DNA from: Methanomassiliicoccus luminyensis B10
GTDB lineage: Archaea > Thermoplasmatota > Thermoplasmata > Methanomassiliicoccales > Methanomassiliicoccaceae
Reading direction: 5' to 3'
DNA: 64,000 bases
NCBI RefSeq assembly: GCF_000308215.1
Contig: NZ_CAJE01000015.1
Coordinates: 62,001 to 126,000, forward strand
Below are positions 8,002 through 15,461 of this stretch, in pieces. Numbering within the stretch: the stretch's first letter is position 1; every line of letters starts with the position of its first letter. The translations under genes and the position numbers were made by a program. A model generated the notes under the pieces. That model was not told the origin of the DNA and searched no databases. It was given only the letters and a program-made list of their open reading frames with translations.

Positions 8002-8553
8002 CTAAGTGATCTTCGCAAGCCCGATGGTCTGCCTGATCTGGTTGACCTCCAGCACCTCATCGTCGCTCACCAGGGCGAAGCCGGCGAAGTCGCCGATTAT
8101 CTCCACCTTGAGCACCAGGTCCGGAGATTCGAGATCGACCGTTCCGGCATCTATCGGATCGGTCAGCGTCTTGATGAGATCGAGCACCGAACCCTCCTGG
8201 TGGTATCGGCGCTTTTCCAGCTCCATCTTCCAGGTCCGGCCCTTCCCGATCCTGGACCCGAACTCCCTGGCCGCGCCGATCATGGCGGGAATGTCGGAGC
8301 TGACCCACTCCTCCACGGGGGTCCAGTGATAGGTGTAGCGGAACATCTCCGGGAACCTGAAAGCAAACCCGCGGAGCCGCTTCACCGCCTCCTTGCCATC
8401 GCCGGCCACCCGCACCAGCAGCAGGCCGGGAACGCTGGACTCCATGAGGTCCTCGAGGACCAGCCCCGAATCGTTTATGCGCTTGGCCACCTCCTCCTCG
8501 GCCCTGGCCTTCTCGTTGTGATGGAACGTCACAAGGATATTGTAGTCCTGCAT
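8002..8553 (-). CDS. THUMP-domain protein, Tan1-like
   Basis: A 183-residue archaeal protein with a THUMP RNA-binding domain, like the Tan1 group involved in tRNA N4-acetylcytidine formation with an acetyltransferase. The N-terminal half (DYNILVTFHHN, then a helical region) resembles the N-terminal ferredoxin-like part, and the segment EWVSSDIPAMIGAAREFG followed by TWKMELEKRRY matches the THUMP core. The last part (DLVLKVEIIGDFAGFALV) is the substrate-side strand of THUMP. It stands alone, with no obvious operon partner; the tRNA role is from family knowledge. Confidence 0.8.
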   Translation of the reverse strand: MQDYNILVTFHHNEKARAEEEVAKRINDSGLVLEDLMESSVPGLLLVRVAGDGKEAVKRLRGFAFRFPEMFRYTYHWTPVEEWVSSDIPAMIGAAREFGSRIGKGRTWKMELEKRRYHQEGSVLDLIKTLTDPIDAGTVDLESPDLVLKVEIIGDFAGFALVSDDEVLEVNQIRQTIGLAKIT

Positions 8554-8619
8554 TTCGGCCCCCGTTCTACTTGGCCAGTCGCACCTATTAATCCTATCGG
8601 GCTCCGGAGGCGGAGACGT

Positions 8620-9870
8620 TCACCGCAGGTCGAAGGCCACGAACCTGTAGACCAGGGCCCCCACCGCGATGACGATCGCCGAGACCGCGACGACCAGCCA
8701 GTCGAACTGGGTCAGCAGGAGGAGGGAGGTGACCGCGCCCGCCAAGGCCGCAGGGGCCGCGCTGCGCTTCATCTTGAACCCCTTCCGGATGAACTGCAGC
8801 ACCGCCAGGTTGACAGCCAGGAACACCAGGAATATGGTGAAGTTGGCGATGTTGGCGGTGAACTCGATGTCCCCGATGAAGCAGAATATTATCGCGCCCA
8901 CCATGGTCAGGAAGATGGCGAGCCTCGGCGTACCCCTCTCGGGGTGAAGGGTGGCCAGCGCCTTGGGGAGGACCGATTCCACGGACATCCCGTAGGCTAT
9001 GCGGGAAGTGGCGATCAGTATTATGAGCACGGTGTTGGTGGTGGAGAACAGCGCGATCCCGGTCAGGAGAGCGGCGGACTCGGCGCCCTGGGCCCTCATG
9101 GCCACGTCCGCCAGCGGCGACGGGGAGGTGGCCAGCTCGCCGTACGGCATTATGCTGACCACGGATATGGCCGCCAGGATGTAGAGCACGGTGGATATGG
9201 CCAGGGACAGGATGAGCGCCCGGGGGATGGTCTTGGTGGGGTCCTTGGTCTCCTCCCCGATCTTCACCAGCCCCTCGAACCCTATGAACGCGAAGAAGAT
9301 TATGCCCACCGCCCCGATGATGCCGGAGAAGCCGGTGGGCGATTCGAGATAGTCCACGCTCCCGAAGAAGTTCGCTCCCAGCACGATCATTATTACTATG
9401 CCGGCCAGCTCGATGAGGGTCATGACGACGGTGAGCGCTATGGACTCCTTGATCCCGCGATAGTTGACCAGGGAGAGCGCCGCTATCAGGGCTGCGGCCG
9501 CCAGCTCCCGGGGCACCGGCACCAGCGCGGACAGGTAGCCGCCGAAGCCCAGGGCGACGGCGGAGGCCGATATCAGGCCGGACAGCATGACCAGCCAGCC
9601 CACGATGAAGGCGCCGAAGCGCGACTTGAAGGCCTCCTCGACGTACACATACTCGGCGCCGCTCACCGGGAACAGCGCGGAGAGGCGGGCGTAGCTCAGG
9701 CCGGTGAAGGCGGCGATCGCGCCGGCGATGGCAAAGGCCAGCCATACCTCGTTCCCGGCGCGCCCGGCGGCGACCCCGATGAGCGCATAGATGCCCGCGC
9801 CCACGATGGTGCCCACCCCATAGGCCACCGCCCCGAACAAACCGATCTCGCGCTTGAGCTCGCCGGCCAT
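8620..9870 (-). CDS. APC-superfamily amino acid permease
   Basis: A 416-residue integral membrane transporter with about 12 hydrophobic helices. The first helix carries the APC signature GVGTIVGAGIYALIG, and FFAFIGFEGLVKIGEETKDP near the middle is the conserved loop after helix 6. It imports or exchanges an amino acid or amine at the cytoplasmic membrane; the substrate cannot be told from sequence. I placed the start at the ATG at 9868-9870 (MAGELKREIG), because the longer open frame to 10077 has no transporter character and overlaps the divergent gene. No operon partner is seen. Confidence 0.9.
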   Translation of the reverse strand: MAGELKREIGLFGAVAYGVGTIVGAGIYALIGVAAGRAGNEVWLAFAIAGAIAAFTGLSYARLSALFPVSGAEYVYVEEAFKSRFGAFIVGWLVMLSGLISASAVALGFGGYLSALVPVPRELAAAALIAALSLVNYRGIKESIALTVVMTLIELAGIVIMIVLGANFFGSVDYLESPTGFSGIIGAVGIIFFAFIGFEGLVKIGEETKDPTKTIPRALILSLAISTVLYILAAISVVSIMPYGELATSPSPLADVAMRAQGAESAALLTGIALFSTTNTVLIILIATSRIAYGMSVESVLPKALATLHPERGTPRLAIFLTMVGAIIFCFIGDIEFTANIANFTIFLVFLAVNLAVLQFIRKGFKMKRSAAPAALAGAVTSLLLLTQFDWLVVAVSAIVIAVGALVYRFVAFDLR

Positions 9871-9955
9871 TGTATCAGCTCTAAATCGGCTCGCTGATAT
9901 AATAAGGTGGACGCCCCGCGCGGATTTATTAGGCCGGGCCATCCTCTGCATCATC

Positions 9956-10498
9956 ATGGAGGAGGCGGGGCCGACCGCGACGAGCACGTGGTGGCAGAGG
10001 GCGGTGTCGAAGGAGGCGGACCGGGAGCGCCTGGGTGCGGGGGAGAGAGGAGGCAACCTGATCGGCGCGGCATTCATTGCCGCGTTCGTCCTGGTGGTGC
10101 GCTATCTCCAGGACGGGCTCCTCGACGGGTTCTTCACTTCGGGGTTCGGGGCGGCGGAGCAGGCGGCCTTTTACGGCTCCATGCTTTTCGGGACAGTCCC
10201 CAACCTGGCCAGGGCGCTGACGGGAAGGAGGAACATCGGCCGCCTCGTGGAGGTCCTCAGCGCGGCGGTGTCCGTGGCGTCATGGTCCTATCTTCTGACG
10301 GTCTTCCCGTTCGACTTTGGCCAGCTGGTAGCTCTTCTGCCCGCCGGCATCCAAGGGTCGTTCGGCGGGGCGGTAAATGGCTTGTTCCGGCTGCTCATCG
10401 TGATCGGTATGGTCATCTCCATCCTGGGGGCGGCGTATGCCGTGGTGATGTACTTCTATGTATGGCAGGAGCTGAGGGGGCGCGGCCTCCGCCGTTGA
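9956..10498 (+). CDS. Membrane protein of unknown function
   Basis: A 180-residue protein with about four hydrophobic segments (around FIAAFVLVVRYL, FYGSMLFGTVPNLA, VSVASWSYLLTVFPF and LLIVIGMVISILGAAY). No family recognised. The start chosen is the ATG at 9956; the frame extends to 9854 but that part overlaps the permease gene. It is divergent from the permease with about 85 bases between starts, which hold AT-rich promoter-like sequence. Localisation to the cytoplasmic membrane follows from the helices; function is unknown. Confidence 0.7.
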   Translation: MEEAGPTATSTWWQRAVSKEADRERLGAGERGGNLIGAAFIAAFVLVVRYLQDGLLDGFFTSGFGAAEQAAFYGSMLFGTVPNLARALTGRRNIGRLVEVLSAAVSVASWSYLLTVFPFDFGQLVALLPAGIQGSFGGAVNGLFRLLIVIGMVISILGAAYAVVMYFYVWQELRGRGLRR

Positions 10499-10632
10499 GC
10501 GCGGGGACGCATCACACGAGAGCCAGATACACCACGAAGCCCAGCACGATGGACAGGAAGAACATGCCGAAGGTGGATGGTGGAAACGGCCATGATGATA
10601 TTATTCCGGTTGAGGAGATTTAACCTTGCGCA

Positions 10633-10953
10633 TCATCTACAGCAGTCCGGGCCGCAGGTCGCCTCCTTGCCGGTGAGGGCCGCTTTTATCATCGCCGCGG
10701 CGCAGCCGACCCCCGACTCCACGCCGATCGCTCCGGCGGGGCAGTTCATCTGGCAGCCCCCGCACTCCATGCACCTTTCCGGCGCGGCGAGCCTGGCCCT
10801 TTTCTCCCCGGCCTCAAAGACCCCGTGGGGGCAGACCTCGGAGCAGCGGCCGCAGTTGACGCACCTTCCAGGCAGGTAGCGCAGAGTGTTCAAGGAGTTC
10901 TGGACGATGTCCTCTACGAAGACCATCGGTATTTCCTGACTCTGATGATCCAT
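10633..10953 (-). CDS. hgcB: HgcB, ferredoxin partner in mercury methylation
   Basis: A 106-residue 2[4Fe-4S] ferredoxin. It has two cluster motifs, CVNCGRCSEVCP and CMECGGCQMNCP, then the HgcB-typical VGCAAAMI segment and the C-terminal vicinal cysteine pair in CGPDCCR. HgcB supplies low-potential electrons to reduce the cobalt of HgcA so that Hg(II) can be methylated. It lies downstream of hgcA on the same strand, the defining arrangement. I chose the ATG at 10951-10953 because a GAGG ribosome site stands 5 bases upstream; ATGs at 10983 and 10926 are alternatives. A TATA-like element and a 5-bp inverted repeat (10994-11011) sit in the 79-base gap after hgcA, so a second promoter is possible. 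Confidence 0.95.
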   Translation of the reverse strand: MDHQSQEIPMVFVEDIVQNSLNTLRYLPGRCVNCGRCSEVCPHGVFEAGEKRARLAAPERCMECGGCQMNCPAGAIGVESGVGCAAAMIKAALTGKEATCGPDCCR

Positions 10954-11032
10954 AGCAACCTCGGGTTCAGATTCTTGATTCATAAATGCAATAATTGATT
11001 TTATAGTCAATCATTAAATATCTCGCTTGCCA

Positions 11033-12007
11033 TCAGTACCACCCCATCGAGCTTCCCGCCGAGACCGCCAGCGCAACAACGCCCACTATGGCCATCGCCG
11101 CCATCTTGGGGACCCACCGGAAAATCTCCTTCTTGACCCCGGTGCGCGAGGTGTAGGTGGAGCACCCAGTGAAGTTCAGGGCGAAGTAGGCCACCACCGG
11201 GGAGACCAGCAGGATCATGGACACGGCGTACAGGACGAGGACCCACCCCGCCTCCCCGCCGGCGGCCACGGACCACAGGGCGAAGGGGACGGCCAGGACG
11301 GCCCCGAGAACGAGGCCCTTGGAGGAGAAGTCCCGGGTGGGCAGCCAGGGCAGGAGGATGGGGAAGAGGGCGGTGCCTCCGAGGACCGCGGTTATGGCGA
11401 TCAGGGCAGGTAACGGGCCTCCGATCAGGAACAGCAGGACCGCCACCACTATCAGGTACGGCGCCGCGGTCTTGATCTCCACCGGGATGAGGACGGCCCG
11501 GTCCCTCAGGGGGAACGTGACCCTCCGCATCTCCGGGGTGGCCTTTCCCAACCGCAGGTACTCGGGGATGTCCGCCGCCCTCACCGGACCGAACTCGACC
11601 TTGAAGCCGGTGCGCTTTCTGACCTCATGACCCGCTACGCCGGGGGCTCCCAGCTGCGGCAGGATCAGGGTGCGGTGCTCCACCACTCCCGCCAGGCCGG
11701 TGTCCTCGATCCTGCGCACCAGCTCCTCGGTGCCGAAGGTCCCCTTGCCCGCGGCGCACCATACATTGACGCCCTTGGTATCCAGGACCAGGATGTACCC
11801 GTCGATCCCTTTCAGGGCGGTTCGCAGCGCGTCGAAGCTCAGCGAATAATTGGCCGACACGAACACCGGAGAACCGGCATTGGGGGCCCCGAGGCGGTAC
11901 AGGCCCGGCTCCACCCGGTGGTCCATGCGGCGGTACCCCAGGCGGGCCTGGAGGTGCTCCCGGCGGTCACGCCCAGTGAGCTCCGAGGTCGTGGTGAAGA
12001 GGTCCAT
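11033..12007 (-). CDS. hgcA: HgcA, corrinoid protein for mercury methylation
   Basis: A 324-residue membrane corrinoid protein. The diagnostic cap-helix motif is exact, NVWCAAGKGTF with Cys84 as the expected lower ligand to cobalt, within an N-terminal CdhD-like corrinoid domain (about residues 40-175). Five hydrophobic helices follow (roughly residues 185-315), as in known HgcA. It transfers a methyl group to Hg(II), giving methylmercury, with HgcB as reductant; the native role is debated. A GGTGAGG ribosome site precedes the ATG. The gene is 12 bases downstream of the AbrB-like regulator, and hgcB follows. Mercury methylation is known in some Methanomassiliicoccales, so its presence supports the host assignment. 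Confidence 0.97.
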   Translation of the reverse strand: MDLFTTTSELTGRDRREHLQARLGYRRMDHRVEPGLYRLGAPNAGSPVFVSANYSLSFDALRTALKGIDGYILVLDTKGVNVWCAAGKGTFGTEELVRRIEDTGLAGVVEHRTLILPQLGAPGVAGHEVRKRTGFKVEFGPVRAADIPEYLRLGKATPEMRRVTFPLRDRAVLIPVEIKTAAPYLIVVAVLLFLIGGPLPALIAITAVLGGTALFPILLPWLPTRDFSSKGLVLGAVLAVPFALWSVAAGGEAGWVLVLYAVSMILLVSPVVAYFALNFTGCSTYTSRTGVKKEIFRWVPKMAAMAIVGVVALAVSAGSSMGWY

Positions 12008-12019
12008 CGACGCCGCGCC

Positions 12020-12298
12020 TCACCTGTCCGTTCCCGCTTCGTCGAGAAGCGGGCCCAGCCTGTCGCGGACGGTCTCCATCAGCATATCGGTCTTGAACAG
12101 GTAGATGCAGCACACCTTGCCGTCCCGCTCTCTCGTGACCACGGCGAGCTTGTCCCCTGCCTTGAGGCCGGCCTTGTCCCGTATCTCCTTGGGGAGCACC
12201 ATCTGCCCCCGCTCGTCCATGCTCATGATCGATTCTACCTTCAGCGACCCCGCCTCGGCGGCGGAGCAGCAATCATCGTTCTTGGCGGCCTTGACCAT
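12020..12298 (-). CDS. AbrB/MazE-like DNA-binding protein, HgcAB-associated
   Basis: A 92-residue protein with a SpoVT/AbrB swapped-hairpin DNA-binding domain: VESIMSMDERGQMVLPKEIR at residues 21-40 is the hallmark. A cysteine pair precedes it (DDCCSAAE) and another lies in the second half (KVCCIYLF), so it may sense metal or redox state. Small proteins of this type are known companions of hgcAB. It is the first gene of the operon, with a GAGGAG ribosome site, and its promoter carries tandem 9-bp repeats, which makes autoregulation of the hgc operon a natural guess. Confidence 0.88.
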   Translation of the reverse strand: MVKAAKNDDCCSAAEAGSLKVESIMSMDERGQMVLPKEIRDKAGLKAGDKLAVVTRERDGKVCCIYLFKTDMLMETVRDRLGPLLDEAGTDR

Positions 12299-12330
12299 GA
12301 TATCTCCTCGCCATGCAAGGGCGGGCCCGC

Positions 12331-12374
12331 TATATATAAAATTCTGATTTTTCTGATTTCGCTGATGATTCAGC
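12331..12374 (-). promoter_or_regulatory. hgc operon promoter with tandem 9-bp repeats
   Basis: On the minus strand a TATA box (TTTATATATA, 12331-12340) lies 33-42 bases before the AbrB-like gene. Directly upstream, in plus-strand reading, are two perfect tandem copies TTCTGATTT (12342-12350 and 12351-12359) and a degenerate third (CGCTGATGA, 12360-12368). An inverted repeat GCTGA-TGAT-TCAGC spans 12361-12374. This is the expected place for a regulator that blocks or recruits the basal factors. Confidence 0.6.
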
Positions 12375-12581
12375 GGAATGGCCGATGCGCCTCCGGGCAC
12401 GGATGGCACAATAGCATGGATGAACTCGGCGCGGCCGGCCTGCAGGCCCATATTCTGCAATTCCGGGATTTGCCTCGTTCCAAGCTCACGAGGCCCCAAT
12501 ATTTCAGAATAAGCGGCCCCGCCGGGTCCGGGATCTGGGGGAAACATCTTGGGACACCGGGCTCACTCCGAGACCTTTTGC

Positions 12582-13679
12582 CTATTCATGGATGACGATG
12601 TTCTCGCTGCTGACCGCGGTGTGCCCGTTGCCGTTCTTCCGGCCCTCGGCCTTGGCCCGCAGGCATGCGTCCACCAGGGGGCGCAGCTCCGCCGAGGAGA
12701 GGTTCACGATACCTTTGGCGAAGGTGCCGATGCGGACCACGTCGCCCTTCTTGAACTTGCCTTCCACCGACAGAATACCGCACGGGAGGAGTGAATTCCC
12801 GGAACGCAGCGCCCTCTCCGCGCCCTCGTCCACCTCGATCTTCCCGAGGGGGCAGGCGAATAGTATCCAGCGCTCCTTGTTGGTGTACTGCGACCTCGCG
12901 GTGAACAGCGTGCCGATCTCTTCCCCGTCCGCCACCCTGACGATGACGTTCTCGAGCCTTCCGTTGGCGATGACCATGTTGCAGCCTGACTCCATGGCGA
13001 TCTTGGCCGCATTGATCTTGGTGCGCATTCCCCCGGTGGAGCGCTCGTTCTTCCTACTCCCGGCGATGCGCTCGATGTCCTTGGTGATCTCGTCCACGGT
13101 GGGGATGAGCCTGGCGTCCTTGTCCGCCTCGGGGTTGCGGTCGTACAGGCCGTCCACGTCGGTGAGCAGTATCAGCAGGTCGGCGTCCATCTTGCTCGCC
13201 ACCAGGGCGGAGAGCTTGTCGTTGTCGCCGAAGATGTCCTCTATCTCATCGGTGGCGATGACGTCGTTCTCGTTGACCACGGGGATGGCGCCCAGGCAGA
13301 ACATCGAATCGATGGCCTTCCTCAGGTTCAGGTAGCGGTCCCGCTTGGAGAACGCCCCATAGGTCAGGAGCACCTGGCCCACGCTCTTGCCGTGGTCCCG
13401 GAAGGCGTCCCTCCAGGCCATCATGAGGAGGGCCTGCCCCACCGCGGCGCAGGCCTGCTTCATGGAGATGTCCTTCTGCCGGCCGTCCAGACCCAGCTCG
13501 GAGGAGCCGGAGCCGATGGCGCCGGACGTCACGACGATGCTCTGGACGCCTTTCCTCTCCAGCTCCACGACCTGCCTCGCCACGTCCTCGATGTAGGCGC
13601 GGTCCACGGTGCCATCGCTCTTGCAGATGGTGTTGGTGCCGATCTTGACCACGACGCGCTTGGCCTTGAGGTCCCTCAT
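12582..13679 (-). CDS. proB: Glutamate 5-kinase with PUA domain
   Basis: A 365-residue enzyme that phosphorylates glutamate to gamma-glutamyl phosphate, the first step of proline synthesis. The amino-acid-kinase fold begins RVVVKIGTNTICKSDG, with the catalytic loop SGAIGSGSSELGL, IPVVNENDVIA and TGGMRTKINAAKIA all present. The C-terminal approximately 90 residues (KIEVDEGAERAL onward) form a PUA domain, as in the bacterial enzyme. The ATG at 13677-13679 overlaps the proA stop as ATGA, so proA and proB are co-translated in the order proA-proB. No proC is in the window. Confidence 0.95.
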   Translation of the reverse strand: MRDLKAKRVVVKIGTNTICKSDGTVDRAYIEDVARQVVELERKGVQSIVVTSGAIGSGSSELGLDGRQKDISMKQACAAVGQALLMMAWRDAFRDHGKSVGQVLLTYGAFSKRDRYLNLRKAIDSMFCLGAIPVVNENDVIATDEIEDIFGDNDKLSALVASKMDADLLILLTDVDGLYDRNPEADKDARLIPTVDEITKDIERIAGSRKNERSTGGMRTKINAAKIAMESGCNMVIANGRLENVIVRVADGEEIGTLFTARSQYTNKERWILFACPLGKIEVDEGAERALRSGNSLLPCGILSVEGKFKKGDVVRIGTFAKGIVNLSSAELRPLVDACLRAKAEGRKNGNGHTAVSSENIVIHE

Positions 13680-14965
13680 GCGATCTTCCCATGGGTGAAC
13701 TTGCGGGCGTCCTTTCCGCTGTACTCCGCCACCGTCTGACCGGTACCGCGAAGCTTGTACTTGTAAATGACCAGGCCTTCCAGCCCCACCGGCCCGCGGG
13801 CGTGGGTCTTGTTGGTCGATATGCCCACCTCCGCGCCGAGGCCGTAGCGGTACCCGTCGGCGAACCGGGTGGAGGCGTTCCACATGACCGAGGACGAGTC
13901 CACCAGGTCCATGAAGCGCTGGGCCGCTCCCTCGTCCCTGGTAACGATGGCGTCGGTGTGATGCGACGAGAAGCGGTTGACGTGCTCTATCGCCTCGTCC
14001 AAGGAGCCCACTATCTTGACGGCGAGCACCAGGTCGTTGTACTCGGCCGACCAGTCCCCCTCGGTGGCCGGGACCGCCTTGATGAGCTTGCGGGTGGCGT
14101 CGTCGCCGCGCAGCTCCACCGCGGCCTTCCCATACTCTGCGGCCATGCGGGGCAGGAAATCCTCCGCCACGGCCCGGTGCACGAGCAGGGTCTCCATGGC
14201 GTTGCACACCGCGGGGTACTGCACCTTGGCGTCGAAGCACACCTTCACCGCCATGTCCAGGTCGGCGTCCTTGTCCACATATGTATGGCAGATGCCGGCG
14301 GCGTGCCCCATCACCGGGATGCGGGTGCTCTCCTTGATCGAGCGCACCAGCTCATTGGAGCCGCGGGGTATGATAAGGTCGATGAGGTCGTCGTGCTTCA
14401 GCAGTTCCCTGAACTCCTCGCGGGTCGAGAGCAGTTGGACCGCATCCGCGAAGCGCCCGTCGACGCCGGCGACGGCGTCGACGATGGTCCTCGCCAGTAC
14501 CTCGTTGGTCTCCTTGGCTTCCGAGCCGCCCTTCAGCAGGACTGCGTTCCCCGACTTCAGACAGAGGCAGGAGATCTGCACCAGGGCGTCGGGCCGGGAC
14601 TCGAAGACAACGCCGATCACGCCTATGGGGCAGGACACCTTGTCGAGGACGAGACCGTCGTCCAGCTCGGTCCTCGACAGCAGCTTTCCCACCACGTCCT
14701 CCTGCTCGATCAGAGCGCGCACGCCGCGCACCGCCTCCTCGATCTTGGGCCCGTCGAACTTCAACCGCTTGACCAGGACCTTGGAGATCTTGGCCTTCTC
14801 AGCCGCCTCCAGGTCGATGGCGTTGGCCCTGGATATCTCGTCCTGCCGGGACAGGAGCGCCTCGGCTATCGACTCCAAAGCCTTGTTCCTGACGGCAAGG
14901 GGCAAGCTTGACAGGCGATAGGACGCTTCCCTCGCCTTTTCCGCGGCTGCTCGAACGGGCTTCAT
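13676..14965 (-). CDS. proA: Glutamate-5-semialdehyde dehydrogenase (gamma-glutamyl phosphate reductase)
   Basis: A 429-residue NADPH-dependent enzyme that reduces gamma-glutamyl phosphate to the semialdehyde, which cyclises towards proline. Aldehyde-dehydrogenase-fold motifs are clear: VIGVVFESRPDALVQI for cofactor binding, LKGGSEAKETN, and the catalytic cysteine in YPAVCNAMETLLV. The C-terminus has the typical ProA segments STRFADGYRYGLGAEVGIST and RGPVGLEGLVIYKY. Length fits the family. It is the first gene of the proA-proB operon. Confidence 0.95.
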   Translation of the reverse strand: MKPVRAAAEKAREASYRLSSLPLAVRNKALESIAEALLSRQDEISRANAIDLEAAEKAKISKVLVKRLKFDGPKIEEAVRGVRALIEQEDVVGKLLSRTELDDGLVLDKVSCPIGVIGVVFESRPDALVQISCLCLKSGNAVLLKGGSEAKETNEVLARTIVDAVAGVDGRFADAVQLLSTREEFRELLKHDDLIDLIIPRGSNELVRSIKESTRIPVMGHAAGICHTYVDKDADLDMAVKVCFDAKVQYPAVCNAMETLLVHRAVAEDFLPRMAAEYGKAAVELRGDDATRKLIKAVPATEGDWSAEYNDLVLAVKIVGSLDEAIEHVNRFSSHHTDAIVTRDEGAAQRFMDLVDSSSVMWNASTRFADGYRYGLGAEVGISTNKTHARGPVGLEGLVIYKYKLRGTGQTVAEYSGKDARKFTHGKIA

Positions 14966-15116
14966 GACAGTTCATGAAAAGAGAGCGGGGCCATATGCCT
15001 TTCGCTTTGTATGATGCGGACCGCGGACGCCGGCTGGTATCGTTCCTGAGACACTGCACGGGGTCCAAAAGGTATTTAGACGAAGCGGCTCGAATCGTAA
15101 ACGCCGAGGTGATGAA

Positions 15117-15398
15117 ATGGCGCTGTGCAAATTGGTGGCGTTCTTCCTGATGTTCGCTTCCGTCGTCGCCGTGGCCGCCGCGGTCTCGACCATGGTGAGC
15201 GGGATAGTGAACGTGGGAGCGGCAGGCATGAGGAGGGCCCATATCATGGACAAGATGAACCTGAAGAAGGCCGCGGGGTCCGCGGCCCACGGGATGGGAC
15301 ATCACAAGATGCAAGGGATGCATGGAATGCATGGGGAATGCAAGCCGGAGGCCCCCTTCGAGGACGTGAGGGACGAGGACGAGCAGAAGAAGTACTGA
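15117..15398 (+). CDS. Small membrane-anchored His/Met-rich protein
   Basis: A 93-residue protein. One hydrophobic segment (about residues 5-35) would anchor it, and the region after it contains a His/Met-rich run with the pattern HGMGHHKMQGMHGMHGE near residues 58-74, followed by a single cysteine and an acidic tail. Such runs bind copper, silver, nickel or zinc in other proteins; the metal here is unknown. A GAGGTGA ribosome site stands 4 bases before the ATG, which supports a real gene. It stands alone between proA (divergent) and the phospholipase-D gene (convergent). Confidence 0.65.
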   Translation: MALCKLVAFFLMFASVVAVAAAVSTMVSGIVNVGAAGMRRAHIMDKMNLKKAAGSAAHGMGHHKMQGMHGMHGECKPEAPFEDVRDEDEQKKY

Positions 15399-15461
15399 GA
15401 TCTCCGGTTCACGCCGTGCACCATCGGCGGGCGCCCGGACCCCCGCCGCCTTCAACCCTTT

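Noticed and set aside
7945-9897. 650-codon plus-strand open frame
   Set aside because: It lies opposite the THUMP and permease genes, is very rich in Gly, His, Arg and Asp, and has no domain. It is a GC-driven shadow.
11033-12007. CdhD-type corrinoid subunit of acetyl-CoA synthase
   Set aside because: The N-V-W-C-A-A-G-K cap and five C-terminal helices with hgcB downstream identify HgcA.
12582-14240. 552-codon form of the glutamate kinase gene
   Set aside because: The extra N-terminal 187 codons are a shadow of proA in another frame; the kinase starts at 13679.
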